Shown here: positions 1 through 7,949 of the stretch, piece by piece
Numbering within the stretch: the stretch's first letter is position 1
Layout: each line of letters begins with the position of its first letter
Assembly (NCBI GenBank): GCA_003021505.1
Contig: PXPT01000102.1
Span: forward strand, 10,261-70,742
DNA: 60,482 bases
Direction: 5' to 3'
DNA from: Cyanobacteria bacterium QS_4_48_99
GTDB taxonomy: Bacteria; Cyanobacteriota; Cyanobacteriia; Cyanobacteriales; Rubidibacteraceae
Translations under genes and position numbers: made by a program
Notes under the pieces: generated by a model
Told to the model about the DNA's origin: nothing
The model's database searches: none
Seen by the model: the letters and a program-made list of their open reading frames with translations, nothing else

Positions 1-1
1 A

Positions 2-292
2 GCCGGAGCAAGGGCACTGTGGGAGTCGCTACCAGGGGTGTATCGACAGTGTGCAGTCTCTTACAGGGATTTTTGGGAAGCGTACAAACAGGTGTTGCCG
101 GAGAAGCGGCACCGTGATCGGTGGATTGAATCACACCTTCAGGCAGCGAGTGGGAAGACTGGTGAGAAAGACATTGTCATTCTCAAAGAGGCTAGACAAC
201 CACATCGGAGCAATCTGGCTATTCGTACACGAAGTACAATGCTTCTGTTGGCAGCTAACCATTCCTATGCAACACTACCCGTGAGTGCGTGA
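2..292 (+). pseudogene. IS1-family transposase C-terminal remnant
   Basis: The remnant of an IS1-type (InsB-like) transposase, cut by the window edge. Frame 2 reads ARALWESLPGVYRQCAVSY and then WEAYKQVLPEKRHR. The similarity then jumps to another frame (TFRQRVGRLVRKTLSFSKRL, then NHIGAIWLFVHE) and back again for a YNAS-like end. At least two frameshifts therefore separate blocks that are contiguous in intact IS1 transposases. No terminal inverted repeat is recognisable in the 50 bases after it. The family call rests on the well-known LSFSKxLxNHIGAIW block. The copy cannot be active as it stands. Confidence 0.72.
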
Positions 293-344
293 GAGTGTTG
301 GAAATAGAAATAAATTTTTCTATCAAACAAGCCCATCTACCTCC

Positions 345-1463
345 TCACTCTCTCCACCAATCGGATGGTAAATTCCCCTCGATCAAATAATCCGGTTCAA
401 TTGGGTGCAGCGTCGCCCCTTCTAAGCTCAAAGCTTGATTCATATTGAATAGCCCTAAATCTCCCACTGGCGAGGGAGCGGCATCACCGCCGATAATTTT
501 GGGGGCAATAAATGCCATAATTTTTTGTACTGCCCCCTGCGCGATCGCTTTTGCTGCCAAAGTTCCCCCGCATTCCCATAACACCCGCGACAGTTGACGC
601 TCATATAAATATTCCATCACTTTTGCTGGAGTTAAGGGAGCTAATGCCACTACCTCCACTCCCTTTTTTTGCAATCGCTGCTGCACCTCTGCATTCGCAC
701 CAGCATCAGTCAATACCAGAGTGGGAGCCTCGGAGGTTTCCCAAATATGGGAATCGGTGGGCAAATTGAGCGTGCGAGTCATCACCACTCGCAGGGGATT
801 ATGGGAAGCCATTTCGTGAGTTGTTAAGTAGGGATTATCCTGACGGACTGTGTTGCCCCCAATAATCACCGCATCACAAGCTGCTCGTTCCCGATGCACT
901 CGGAAGCGAGAACTTTTACTAGTTACCCAGGCACTATGTCCCCTCGTTGTGGCAATTTTGCCATCTAGCGTCATGGCATATTTCAAGATTCCAAACGGTC
1001 TTGTGTAGAGAACGCGGTGAATAAAGGCTTCATTGAGCTGCCTACAGGCTGCCTCTTCTACTCCCACCACAACCTCAATTCCTGCCGCTTGTAGCCGTTT
1101 AATGCCACCGGAAACGTTGGGGTCAGGGTCAACCATGCCTATAACCACCTTAGACACGCCAGCAGCCACTAACGCTTCCGAACAAGGGGGCGTTCGTCCA
1201 TAGTGATTGCAAGGCTCCAAATTGACGTAAACTGTTGCTCCTCTGGCTTTCTCTCCGGCATCTTGGAGGGCAAACACTTCCGCATGGGGTTGACCTGCAC
1301 CAGGGTGAAATCCTTCGCCAACAATCTTGCCTTCCTGAACTACCACAGCACCAACGAGGGGATTAGGTGAGGTTTGTCCGATAGCGCAGCGGGCAAGTTC
1401 GAGGCAGCGTTGCATCATCGCGTGGTCAAAGTTGGGTTGGGCATCTGCGGGCGTGTTTTCCAT
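345..1463 (-). CDS. ribD: Bifunctional riboflavin biosynthesis deaminase/reductase RibD
   Basis: RibD carries out two consecutive steps of riboflavin synthesis: deamination of the diaminopyrimidine made from GTP, then NADPH-dependent reduction of the ribosyl side chain. The N-terminal half (about residues 12-150) is a zinc cytidine-deaminase fold with the HAE motif at 60-62 and zinc cysteines at 85 and 94 in PCNHYGRTPPC. The C-terminal half (about 155-372) is the reductase domain, opening with KYAMTLDGKIA and containing the GGNTVRQDNP strand. The length of 372 residues is normal for a full two-domain enzyme. It is a single gene, with no other rib gene beside it. The ATG start leaves only a few residues before the first helix. 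Confidence 0.96.
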   Translation of the reverse strand: MENTPADAQPNFDHAMMQRCLELARCAIGQTSPNPLVGAVVVQEGKIVGEGFHPGAGQPHAEVFALQDAGEKARGATVYVNLEPCNHYGRTPPCSEALVAAGVSKVVIGMVDPDPNVSGGIKRLQAAGIEVVVGVEEAACRQLNEAFIHRVLYTRPFGILKYAMTLDGKIATTRGHSAWVTSKSSRFRVHRERAACDAVIIGGNTVRQDNPYLTTHEMASHNPLRVVMTRTLNLPTDSHIWETSEAPTLVLTDAGANAEVQQRLQKKGVEVVALAPLTPAKVMEYLYERQLSRVLWECGGTLAAKAIAQGAVQKIMAFIAPKIIGGDAAPSPVGDLGLFNMNQALSLEGATLHPIEPDYLIEGNLPSDWWRE

Positions 1464-1558
1464 CTAGCCAAGCGTGGTTTCATTCAAGTCCGAGTGTAGT
1501 ACCATTTTGATTTCTACTTGCGATATCTAAACTCAGGTTTTATGCAACAAGGGGATGT

Positions 1559-1612
1559 AAGAATGAACCGCAAAGAACACAAAGAGCGCAGAGAAAAGAA
1601 CACCGAGAAGAA
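1559..1612 (+). repeat. Dispersed AACCRCRAAG-type intergenic repeat, copy 1
   Basis: An A- and G-rich stretch built on aaccgcaaagaacacaaag, upstream of ssb. A related copy lies at 24349-24385 downstream of putA (aaccacgaaggcacaaag). The relation is seen by eye and the two are not identical. Confidence 0.45.
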
Positions 1613-1669
1613 ATTAGACTGCGTAAGTTCTGGGACAGACATCTGGCATCTTTTCTGAAATCGGCTAGA

Positions 1670-1698
1670 CTGATAGCGGCTGTCAAAGTACATATAAT
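1670..1698 (+). promoter_or_regulatory. Putative sigma70-type promoter of ssb
   Basis: A perfect TATAAT lies at 1693-1698. Seventeen bases upstream is CTGATA (1670-1675), which matches four of six positions of the -35 consensus. The -10 box ends only 7 bases before the ssb ATG at 1706, so transcription should start at or next to the start codon. No Shine-Dalgarno sequence is visible. The mRNA is therefore predicted to be leaderless or nearly so. Confidence 0.5.
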
Positions 1699-1705
1699 AC
1701 TAGTT

Positions 1706-2071
1706 ATGAGTCTCAACGTTGTTAATCTCGTCGGTCGTGCTGGCATAGATCCAGACGTTAAATATTTTGAGTCGGGCAGTGTGGTGTGTAATTTAACGCT
1801 GGCAGTGAATCGCCCAACGAGTAAAAGTGACGAGCCGGACTGGTTCAACCTCGAAATTTGGGGCAAAACAGCGGAAGTCGCAGCGAACTATGTCCGTAAG
1901 GGCAAGTTAGTGGGGATTCAAGGGGCGTTAAAGATTGACACTTGGAGCGATCGCAACACGGGAGCTAACCGCTCGAAGCCAGTCATTCGGGTGAATCGAT
2001 TGGAGTTGTTAGGCTCGAAGCGGGATAGTGAAGCGAGCATGGAAGATAGTTACAACGCTGCCGAGTTTTAA
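1706..2071 (+). CDS. ssb: Single-stranded DNA-binding protein
   Basis: A single OB-fold SSB of 121 residues that coats single-stranded DNA in replication and repair. Recognisable elements are the opening strand LNVVNLVGRAG, the NLTLAVNRP strand, the WFNLEIWGKTAEV block and the GxxVGIQGxLKIDTW strand. The tail is short and ends SYNAAEF. It is acidic overall but lacks a canonical DDDIPF-type tip, so partner binding through the C-terminus may be altered. The -10 box immediately before the ATG suggests a leaderless message. It stands alone between ribD and a broken gene on the other strand. Confidence 0.93.
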   Translation: MSLNVVNLVGRAGIDPDVKYFESGSVVCNLTLAVNRPTSKSDEPDWFNLEIWGKTAEVAANYVRKGKLVGIQGALKIDTWSDRNTGANRSKPVIRVNRLELLGSKRDSEASMEDSYNAAEF

Positions 2072-2076
2072 TTAAG

Positions 2077-2790
2077 TTAGTAGCTAATTTCCAAAGTAAC
2101 TGAGGTTTCCACTTTTTGCTCTCCCCCTATTACGGGTGTTTGAGAAGCTCTCGACGCTTCTGCTAGCGGCATCGGTGGCGCGCCTGTATCGTTGAGTTGA
2201 ATGCTCACAATTTCATCGCGGGTAAAGTTGAGAGAACTTAAGACTGTATCTGCCTGTTGCAAGGCGTTCTGAGTTGCTTCCTGTAAAGCTTGCTTTCGGG
2301 CAGACGCGATCGCGCTTTTGGTAGCTGTAAAGCTTACGCTGTCTATCCGCGTTGCTCCAGCTTGAACTGCTTCATCTAACAAAGCACCTGCTGTCTCAGT
2401 GTCAACCCGAAAACTAACGGTGTTGCTGCCCATGTAACCTGTAAGGCGGCGGCGATCGTCGCGGTTGTCATAAATGGGATTCAGTCGGATGCTACTGGTT
2501 TGTAGCTGCTCAACATCGCGCTGATGTAGTAATTTCACCACTGCTGCTGTCCGATTTGCGAGTTGCTGTTGTACTTCCGCCGCTGTGTCTCCCCGTATCT
2601 CAACGCCTAGCTCCACCTGTGTCTTCGTGGTGGGGATGGTTTCTACTCCCTCTCCGGTAACTTTCAGCGATCACTGCATTTTTTCTTGGGCTGTCGCTGG
2701 GGAGGCAAATGCAAGACTTAGGAAAGCAAGAGCAACTGAGAGTGTCGGTGTTAGCGCTCTTCCTGGAAATCGGTAACCAGATGAAAGCAT
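2077..2790 (-). pseudogene. SIMPL-domain (DUF541) secreted protein, interrupted by an in-frame stop
   Basis: The intact reading frame runs from an ATG at 2790, through a signal peptide (hydrophobic core LSVALAFLSLAFA, then ATAQE), to the SIMPL domain, ending at 2077. A single TGA at 2671-2673 interrupts it just after the signal peptide, where relatives continue into VTGEGVE-type sequence. No frameshift is present. Downstream of the stop the domain is complete (about 180 residues, ending TLEISY). A GTG at 2616 could restart translation, but the product would be cytoplasmic. SIMPL proteins are periplasmic and poorly understood. The simplest reading is a recent nonsense mutation. Confidence 0.82.
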
Positions 2791-2876
2791 TTGATTGAGC
2801 AAAATCACTTCTGCTGAGAGTAAATGAATCTTTTAAAACTTACCTCTTAGACGCAAAAGCATTGATAACAGTTTCC

Positions 2877-3452
2877 TTATGCTTTTACAGCTTTGGTTTG
2901 GCTGGGCATTTCTATAAATTGAGTTAAAACAGAAAACTCTAAATCTGGAAGAAATTCGCTGCGCTCTCTCGTTTCATAAACTCCATTACGCAATCGATAG
3001 ATGGAAAATTGTTGATTATGCCAAAACCACACTTCCGGTACTGCCGATCCTTAATAAATTGAAAGTTTATCAATGCCACCGCTAGAAACTATCACTTCTA
3101 GGCCAATGTCTGGAAATTGTTTGAGTTGCCCAAAGCAATAGCATTCATCTGGTTCTAATCCTCGTTATTGTGCTGTTTGGCGGAAAGTAGTAGAACCATA
3201 ACCGGTGAGATCGATATCCCTTTCCAAAGCATAGATTTCGATTAAACGAGCAATGGTTGTCTTGTCTACTTCGTGTTCTGGGGATGGACTCATAATCTCT
3301 AGGGTTCCCTCTAGGTAAAACATCCGCAATCCAGGGAAATCATTTAGGGTTGCCTGCAGAGTTTCGTATTGCTGCTAATTTACGCCATACAGAATTAGCC
3401 GTTGTTCTTCTGTCTCGGAAGTGCCTGATTGCTCTATTAGATTGATATTCAT
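2877..3452 (-). pseudogene. Uma2-family endonuclease-like protein (DUF820) with three nonsense codons
   Basis: Reading one frame from the ATG at 3452 to the TAA at 2877 gives a 191-codon Uma2 protein. It contains LEGTLEIMSPSPEHE, GSTTFRQ, GLEPDECYCF and VPEVWFWH, all typical of the family. Three stops break it: TAG at 3375-3377 (usually Trp in this position), TAA at 3165-3167 and TAA at 3051-3053. No indels are needed. The gene sits directly downstream of an intact Uma2 gene on the same strand. The two are distant relatives rather than a recent duplication. Confidence 0.85.
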
Positions 3453-3478
3453 AGCATTCGCTCTTTTCCTATAACGTA

Positions 3479-4060
3479 TTAACTTTTCCAGATGCGTTGA
3501 AGATTTAAAGTAAATCCTGGCAAAACATCTTCCCCTGATAAGGTTGAGGGAGACTGTAGAGTTTCGACTACTTGTTCTGGGCGATAAATTTCGACTTGCT
3601 TTTGCTGACGATTGATTAGCCAGCCTAAACGATTACCATTGTTTAGGTATTCCTGCATTTTATCCTGGGTATTTTTTAAGTTGTCGCTCGGCGAGATTAA
3701 TTCAATTAGGAAATCTGGACAAAGGGGAACAAATTTTTCTTTTTGTTGCGGAGTGAGAGCCTCCCATTTCGATTTTTTTACCCAGGAGATATCGGGAGAG
3801 CGATCGCCTCCTTTAGGTAAACTAAATCCGGTAGAGGAATCGAAAACTTCACCAAGTTGAGTCTGCTCATTCCACAGCCAGAGTTGCACAAGAAGAATAG
3901 AGTTTCGTTTTCCGGTTTCTCCCCCGGTAGGTGGCATAATAATTATTTCCCCTTGGGCATTTCGTTCTAATCTCAAGTCACTATTTTGCTGACAGAGCTG
4001 ATAAAATTCTTCCTTAGTGAGTTCTACAACTGCGTTGAGGTTTAAGGTGATAGCAGTCAT
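3479..4060 (-). CDS. Uma2-family endonuclease-like protein (DUF820)
   Basis: A 193-residue member of the Uma2 (DUF820) family, which has a PD-(D/E)xK nuclease-like fold and is greatly expanded in cyanobacteria. Visible elements are an N-terminal helix (LTKEEFYQLCQQN), the block QGEIIIMPPTGGETGKRN, the SPDISWVKKSKW strand carrying the likely catalytic Asp, PDFLIELISPSD, and the lysine in the DKMQEYLNNG helix. These families occur near mobile or decaying DNA. No substrate is known and I infer none. It lies between a dead relative and the divergent surE. Confidence 0.85.
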   Translation of the reverse strand: MTAITLNLNAVVELTKEEFYQLCQQNSDLRLERNAQGEIIIMPPTGGETGKRNSILLVQLWLWNEQTQLGEVFDSSTGFSLPKGGDRSPDISWVKKSKWEALTPQQKEKFVPLCPDFLIELISPSDNLKNTQDKMQEYLNNGNRLGWLINRQQKQVEIYRPEQVVETLQSPSTLSGEDVLPGFTLNLQRIWKS

Positions 4061-4087
4061 AAAAATGGGAATTAAGGTAAGCTTTTC

Positions 4088-4765
4088 ATGACCTTGATTC
4101 TAACTAACGACGATGGGATAGATGCCCCAGGCATTCGAGCGCTACAAAAGGCTATGGAGGGCAAGGGCATGATTGTTGCTCCTCAAACCCCCCTATCGAG
4201 TTGTGGGCATCAAGTCACTACAGCTAAAGCGCTTCACCTCCAGCGGCGTTCGGACAGCGAGTATGGGGTTGGGGGCACTCCTACAGACTGCGTTCGCCTT
4301 GCTACCCAACAGATTTGTTCGGATGTGCAGTGGGTACTTTCGGGAATTAATGCCGGTGGTAATCTTGGGGTGGATGTTTACATCTCTGGGACAGTTGCTG
4401 CGGTGCGGGAGGCAGCCATGTACGGGATTCCCGGAATTGCGATTTCTCACTTGATTAAAAGACCTTTAGTAATTGATTGGGAGGTTGCCACTCAGCGGAC
4501 AGCAATGGTGCTGACAGACTTGTTTACTCGTCCCATTCCTCCTGGAAGCTTTTGGAATGTCAATCTGCCCCATTTAGAACCGGGTGCGAAAGAGCCAGAG
4601 ATCGTACTTTGCGAACCGAGTACGCAACCGCTGCCAGTGAGTTATCGGGTCGAAGGCGATTTATATTATTACCAGGGGGAATACTCCCAGCGCGATCGCG
4701 CACCGGGTACGGATGTGGATGTCTGCTTTTCCGGTAACATCGCTGTGACGCAACTACGCCTGTAA
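4088..4765 (+). CDS. surE: 5'/3'-nucleotidase SurE
   Basis: SurE is a metal-dependent phosphatase that removes phosphate from nucleoside 5'- and 3'-monophosphates. The N-terminal LTNDDGIDAPG carries the paired metal-binding Asp at residues 8-9. The conserved SSCGH loop (near residue 38) and GINAGGNLGVDVYISGTVAA (a metal-binding Asn region) are all present. The length of 225 residues is normal for the shorter bacterial form. It starts 27 bases after the divergent Uma2 gene. Downstream are only remnants. Confidence 0.95.
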   Translation: MTLILTNDDGIDAPGIRALQKAMEGKGMIVAPQTPLSSCGHQVTTAKALHLQRRSDSEYGVGGTPTDCVRLATQQICSDVQWVLSGINAGGNLGVDVYISGTVAAVREAAMYGIPGIAISHLIKRPLVIDWEVATQRTAMVLTDLFTRPIPPGSFWNVNLPHLEPGAKEPEIVLCEPSTQPLPVSYRVEGDLYYYQGEYSQRDRAPGTDVDVCFSGNIAVTQLRL

Positions 4766-4984
4766 GATAGCGAAGGTTATTATGCCCAATAACAGCTTGT
4801 GGAACCGACTGAAGAACAGTACCTAATTTTAAATGTCTTAGAAACTTAAAACTTGTTAATAGACAGACGGTATTATGAAGAAACAGGAGTTTGGTACATT
4901 TATACTCCTAGTCCTACACTTCCGTTTGCCCTGCTACAGCCAAACGGCGAGGTTGCTCCTGTTGAGCCAAGGTCAGAACTATGA
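4766..4984 (+). pseudogene. Unrecognised coding remnant after surE
   Basis: The surE frame continues past its stop with VEPTEEQYLILNVLET, broken by stops. The next frame then gives RRYYEETGVWYIYTPSPTLP and PFALLQPNGEVAPVEPRSEL, ending in a TGA that overlaps the ATG of the next small gene (ATGA at 4981-4984). The composition looks protein-like and the ATGA overlap suggests a former operon. I do not recognise the family. It has no usable start, so it is listed as a remnant. Confidence 0.4.
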
Positions 4985-5234
4985 GTTATGCAAATAACTT
5001 GAAAAAACAATCATATGAAAGATTCAAAGAACTCTTTGAGTTAGGACTAAAGCGACGTTTAGAATTAGAAACTAAAGGGGAAACTCGCCGTCGCAGTGGC
5101 ATGAGGGCGATAACTATTTGACTGAAGAAGAACGCAGAGAGTTATTTACTTTGGGGCGAAAACTTTCTGGTTTCTATGTTAAAGATGGTTATGCCACTGT
5201 AGGAAAAAAAAACTGGAAGTTACCTGAAGACTAA
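4981..5234 (+). pseudogene. Frameshifted paralogue of the following small gene
   Basis: The ATG at 4981 opens a frame with SYERFKELFELGLKRRLELE that parallels KYERFKELFARSRQRYLDSG of the intact gene at 5251. Near 5096-5104 one base appears to be missing. The matching sequence continues in the next frame as WHEGDNYLTEEERRELFTLG, then KNWKLPED and the stop at 5232-5234. The intact gene has the same blocks (TDEERQELFTLGRELG, then SWKISK). It is therefore a tandem duplication in which the first copy is broken. Confidence 0.75.
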
Positions 5235-5250
5235 CCTTTAGTTACCAATA

Positions 5251-5496
5251 ATGAATAACCTTACTTCCCCAAAACAAAAGTACGAAAGATTTAAAGAACT
5301 CTTTGCCCGTTCTAGGCAACGCTACCTTGATTCAGGAGGCAATCCTCGGAGTTTTCCAAGCGGTTTGAAAGGTGATTATTACCGAACCGACGAGGAGAGG
5401 CAAGAACTCTTTACTTTAGGGCGAGAACTTGGTCGCGTTCGCATCATTGGCGATGATTTTCATACGGCAGGACGTTCTTGGAAGATATCTAAATAA
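5251..5496 (+). CDS. Small conserved hypothetical protein (81 aa)
   Basis: An 81-residue charged, soluble protein with no signal peptide or membrane segment. It contains a helical, Lys/Arg-rich N-terminal half and a DEERQELFTLGRELG block. I do not recognise a named family. Its reality is supported by a diverged, frameshifted paralogue immediately upstream that preserves the same residues. Both the duplication and the frame conservation argue that it is translated. It ends 19 bases before the csp41b-like gene, on the same strand. Confidence 0.6.
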   Translation: MNNLTSPKQKYERFKELFARSRQRYLDSGGNPRSFPSGLKGDYYRTDEERQELFTLGRELGRVRIIGDDFHTAGRSWKISK

Positions 5497-5515
5497 TAAG
5501 TGAGGGAACAATCAA

Positions 5516-6451
5516 ATGCGTATTTTAATTATGGGTGGAACCCGCTTTATTGGGGTTTACTTAACAAAAATTTTGCAAGATATGGGTCACGAAGTTGTCC
5601 TATTTAATCGCGGCAAAAAGTCCGCACCTATGGAAGGAGTGCAACAAATTCATGGTGATCGCCAAGATGCAAATCAGATTAAAGAAAAGCTAGCACACGA
5701 ACATTTTGATGCGATTTTTGATAACAATGGTCGCAAATCAAATGATTCTCAACCTCTAGTGGAGATGTATAAATACAAGGTGAAACACTTTGTCTATGTG
5801 AGTTCAGCAGGGGTTTATTTGCAATCAGATCAGTTGCCTCATATGGAAGGGGATGCAATTGATCCCAATAGTCGTCACAAAGGCAAGCACGACACGGAAA
5901 CTTACTGTGCTGAAGCGGGAATCCCCTGGAGTTCGGTTCGTCCCACCTATATTTATGGTCCCCAGAATTATAATGATTTAGAGGCTTGGTTTTTTGACCG
6001 GATTGTGCGCGATCGCCCTCTTCCCATTCCGGGCAATGGCTTACATATTACCCAATTGGGTCATGTCAAAGACCTTGCCAGGGCAATGGCAGCAATTTTG
6101 GGGAATAACCAAGCTGTGGGGCAAGTTTATAATGTCTCCGGTGATCGCTATATCACCTTCGATGGGTTAGCCCGTGCCTGTGCCCAAGCAGTGGGCAAGT
6201 CACCAGAGAATCTGCAACTGGTGCATTATGACCCGAAACAGTTTGACTTTGGCAAACGCAAAGCTTTCCCACTGCGGGTACAGCATTTCTTTGCTGATGT
6301 TAGTAAAGCGAAAAACCAACTGGATTGGCAACCCGAATTTGACCTCGTTTCGGGTTTAAAAGATTCCTTCCAAAATGATTACAAAGCATCGGGACGTCAT
6401 GAGGCAGAAGTAGATTTCTCCCTAGACGAGGAAATCCTTTCCGCAACTTGA
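5516..6451 (+). CDS. NAD-dependent epimerase/dehydratase-type protein, CSP41b-like
   Basis: An atypical short-chain dehydrogenase/reductase with the Rossmann motif MGGTRFIG at residues 6-13, the YVSSAGVY strand and PTYIYGPQNYNDLEAWFFDR. This last block is characteristic of the cyanobacterial and chloroplast CSP41b group. Chloroplast CSP41 proteins bind and stabilise RNA, including messages of the photosynthetic and ribosomal machinery. Whether the bacterial protein does so is less clear. Length of 311 residues is normal. The canonical SDR active-site Lys is not obvious, consistent with a non-enzymatic role. Its last 55 bases overlap the convergent pgsA gene. Confidence 0.88.
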   Translation: MRILIMGGTRFIGVYLTKILQDMGHEVVLFNRGKKSAPMEGVQQIHGDRQDANQIKEKLAHEHFDAIFDNNGRKSNDSQPLVEMYKYKVKHFVYVSSAGVYLQSDQLPHMEGDAIDPNSRHKGKHDTETYCAEAGIPWSSVRPTYIYGPQNYNDLEAWFFDRIVRDRPLPIPGNGLHITQLGHVKDLARAMAAILGNNQAVGQVYNVSGDRYITFDGLARACAQAVGKSPENLQLVHYDPKQFDFGKRKAFPLRVQHFFADVSKAKNQLDWQPEFDLVSGLKDSFQNDYKASGRHEAEVDFSLDEEILSAT

Positions 6452-6960
6452 GGGGCAATGTAGATCCCACCCGAAATTAAGGTAAGGGCGACAGCAATCC
6501 AGAACGTTACCAAAGCGAGAGTTGCCCATGCTTCAGATAAGGGGGCAATCAAGAGGGCAATGGCGACGATTTGACTCACCGTTTTCAGTTTGCCCCAAAT
6601 ATTTGCCCCTTTAATGGCACTGCCCCCTGCGAGATTGGGGTTAACACGCCAACCCGCGATCGCTAACTCTCGCGCTAAAATCAGGAAAACTCCCCAAGCT
6701 GGAACTTGACCCAACTCGACTAATACCAGCAGTGGACCTAGCACCAGTAACTTATCGACGAGGGGATCAAGAAATTTCCCCACCTCGGTCACTTGGTGAA
6801 GTTTGCGAGCAAGATAGCCATCTAACCAATCTGTCCCAGCAGCTACTAGAAAAATGCCTAACCCTATCCAGCAGACTAGGGGAGTAGGGTAATACAGACT
6901 CAGAAAAACCAACGGCAAACCCAAAAGGCGAGAAATCGTAATCCAAGTTGGTAAAGTCAT
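6397..6960 (-). CDS. pgsA: CDP-diacylglycerol--glycerol-3-phosphate 3-phosphatidyltransferase
   Basis: PgsA makes phosphatidylglycerol phosphate, the committed step to phosphatidylglycerol, an essential thylakoid lipid. The CDP-alcohol phosphatidyltransferase signature is complete: D44, D47-G48, A51-R52, G61, D65 and D69 in DWLDGYLARKLHQVTEVGKF and LDPLVDK. Four to five membrane helices surround it and 187 residues is typical. Ser- and charge-rich residues end the protein (SSREKSTSAS). The 3' ends of pgsA and the csp41b-like gene overlap by 55 bases, so this DNA encodes both C-termini. Confidence 0.95.
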   Translation of the reverse strand: MTLPTWITISRLLGLPLVFLSLYYPTPLVCWIGLGIFLVAAGTDWLDGYLARKLHQVTEVGKFLDPLVDKLLVLGPLLVLVELGQVPAWGVFLILARELAIAGWRVNPNLAGGSAIKGANIWGKLKTVSQIVAIALLIAPLSEAWATLALVTFWIAVALTLISGGIYIAPQVAERISSSREKSTSAS

Positions 6961-6999
6961 AAATTCGCTTATTGCTAGCTACGTTAATATTCTTCTGTA

Positions 7000-7014
7000 G
7001 CGAGCCGCCGGCTC
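7000..7014. repeat. GC-rich palindromic repeat core (inverse of 58803-58817)
   Basis: The 15 bases gcgagccgccggctc are the exact reverse complement of 58803-58817. The core gagccgccggctc can fold on itself. Both copies lie between genes, which suggests a short dispersed palindrome family. Confidence 0.6.
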
Positions 7015-7023
7015 GTCCGTACT

Positions 7024-7055
7024 TCTCCTTGTCTCCTTGTCTCCTTGTCTCCTTG
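7024..7055 (+). repeat. Tandem octamer array (tctccttg x4)
   Basis: Four perfect head-to-tail units of tctccttg, followed by degenerate C/T-rich units up to about 7075. It lies in the divergent promoter region between pgsA and egtC. Similar purine- or pyrimidine-biased stretches occur at 15240-15270, 30620-30670 and 50013-50040. The unit number could vary between strains. Confidence 0.85.
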
Positions 7056-7124
7056 TCCCCTTTTCCCCTTCCGCGTCTTCCTCAACAGTTCCAGCTAAAA
7101 CTAACCCACCACAAATGATTGATT

Positions 7125-7949
7125 ATGTGCCGTTTATTAGGCTACCTCGGTGCGCCGATTCAACTAGAGAAAATTCTATATAAACCAGAACATTCTCTTG
7201 TCGTTCAGAGTTATCAACCGCGCCAGATGGAAACTGCCCTTATGAATGCTGATGGCTTTGGTGTGGGCTGGTATCACCAGCACCAAGAGACTAATCCCTT
7301 CCGATATAGAAATACTACGCCCATTTGGAGTGATATTAACCTTCCTTCCCTCAGTCGCTATGTGGAGTCGGGATGTCTCCTAGGCTACGTCCGCAGCGCC
7401 ACGCCTGGACTATCTGTGGATATGAGTAACTGTCAGCCTTTCACGAGCGAAGGCTCCTCCCTTTCCCATCGTCTCCTGTTCACCCATAACGGCTACATCG
7501 ATAATTTTCGCAAAACCCTGTATCGACCCATACGCAACAGCCTAAATGACGAAATCTACCAATCAATTCAAGGCACTACCGACTCGGAACACATTTTTGC
7601 CCTAATTCTCGACGAGCTACAGACATCCCCCCATATTACGCTAGAGAAAGCTTTAGCCAATGCCTTAACTTCCCTCAGCGAATTAGCTAATTCCTATCAA
7701 GCTTACTTTTGTGCCACGATGATCGTTAGTGATGGGAAACAACTCCTTGCCTGCCGCTATGCAAGCCGCTCACCTGCGCCCACTCTCTACTGGTTGAGAG
7801 ATGACTCCACTTATCCTAATGCTGTAATTGTTGCTTCAGAACCCCTGTTTGACGGAAACTGGAATAGTTGCCCTGAACAGAGCATAATCAGCATAGGAGA
7901 GGATTTTGAAGTTCACACCCATCAACTCTCGCAGAGAAGCAGTTTTTGA
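7125..7949 (+). CDS. egtC: Ergothioneine biosynthesis glutamine amidotransferase-like protein EgtC
   Basis: EgtC removes the gamma-glutamyl group from the hercynyl-gamma-glutamylcysteine sulfoxide intermediate of ergothioneine synthesis. It is a class II amidotransferase-type hydrolase whose nucleophile must be an N-terminal cysteine. The ATG at 7125 gives Met-Cys-Arg-Leu-Leu-Gly, placing Cys at position 2. A TTG six bases upstream would bury it, so 7125 is chosen. Other blocks are [33 protein letters not shown] and [10 protein letters not shown]. It overlaps egtB by 44 bases. An EgtC implies that the partner EgtB uses gamma-glutamylcysteine. Confidence 0.93.
   Translation: MCRLLGYLGAPIQLEKILYKPEHSLVVQSYQPRQMETALMNADGFGVGWYHQHQETNPFRYRNTTPIWSDINLPSLSRYVESGCLLGYVRSATPGLSVDMSNCQPFTSEGSSLSHRLLFTHNGYIDNFRKTLYRPIRNSLNDEIYQSIQGTTDSEHIFALILDELQTSPHITLEKALANALTSLSELANSYQAYFCATMIVSDGKQLLACRYASRSPAPTLYWLRDDSTYPNAVIVASEPLFDGNWNSCPEQSIISIGEDFEVHTHQLSQRSSF
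7895..7902 (+). promoter_or_regulatory. Strong ribosome binding site that decides the egtB TTG start
   Basis: AGGAGAGG at 7895-7902, inside the egtC coding region, sits at good spacing before the TTG at 7906. No ATG or GTG lies in a suitable place, so this site supports initiation at TTG and translational coupling to egtC. Confidence 0.6.

Noticed and set aside
2077-3452. Stop-codon recoding as an explanation for nonsense codons in otherwise intact genes
   Set aside because: All three stops (TAA, TAG and TGA) are involved, each at sites with different expected residues. Normal genes in the window end with all three.
7024-7055. CRISPR-like array
   Set aside because: Units are only 8 bp, directly adjacent and without spacers. 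It is a simple tandem repeat. No CRISPR array or cas gene was seen anywhere in the window.
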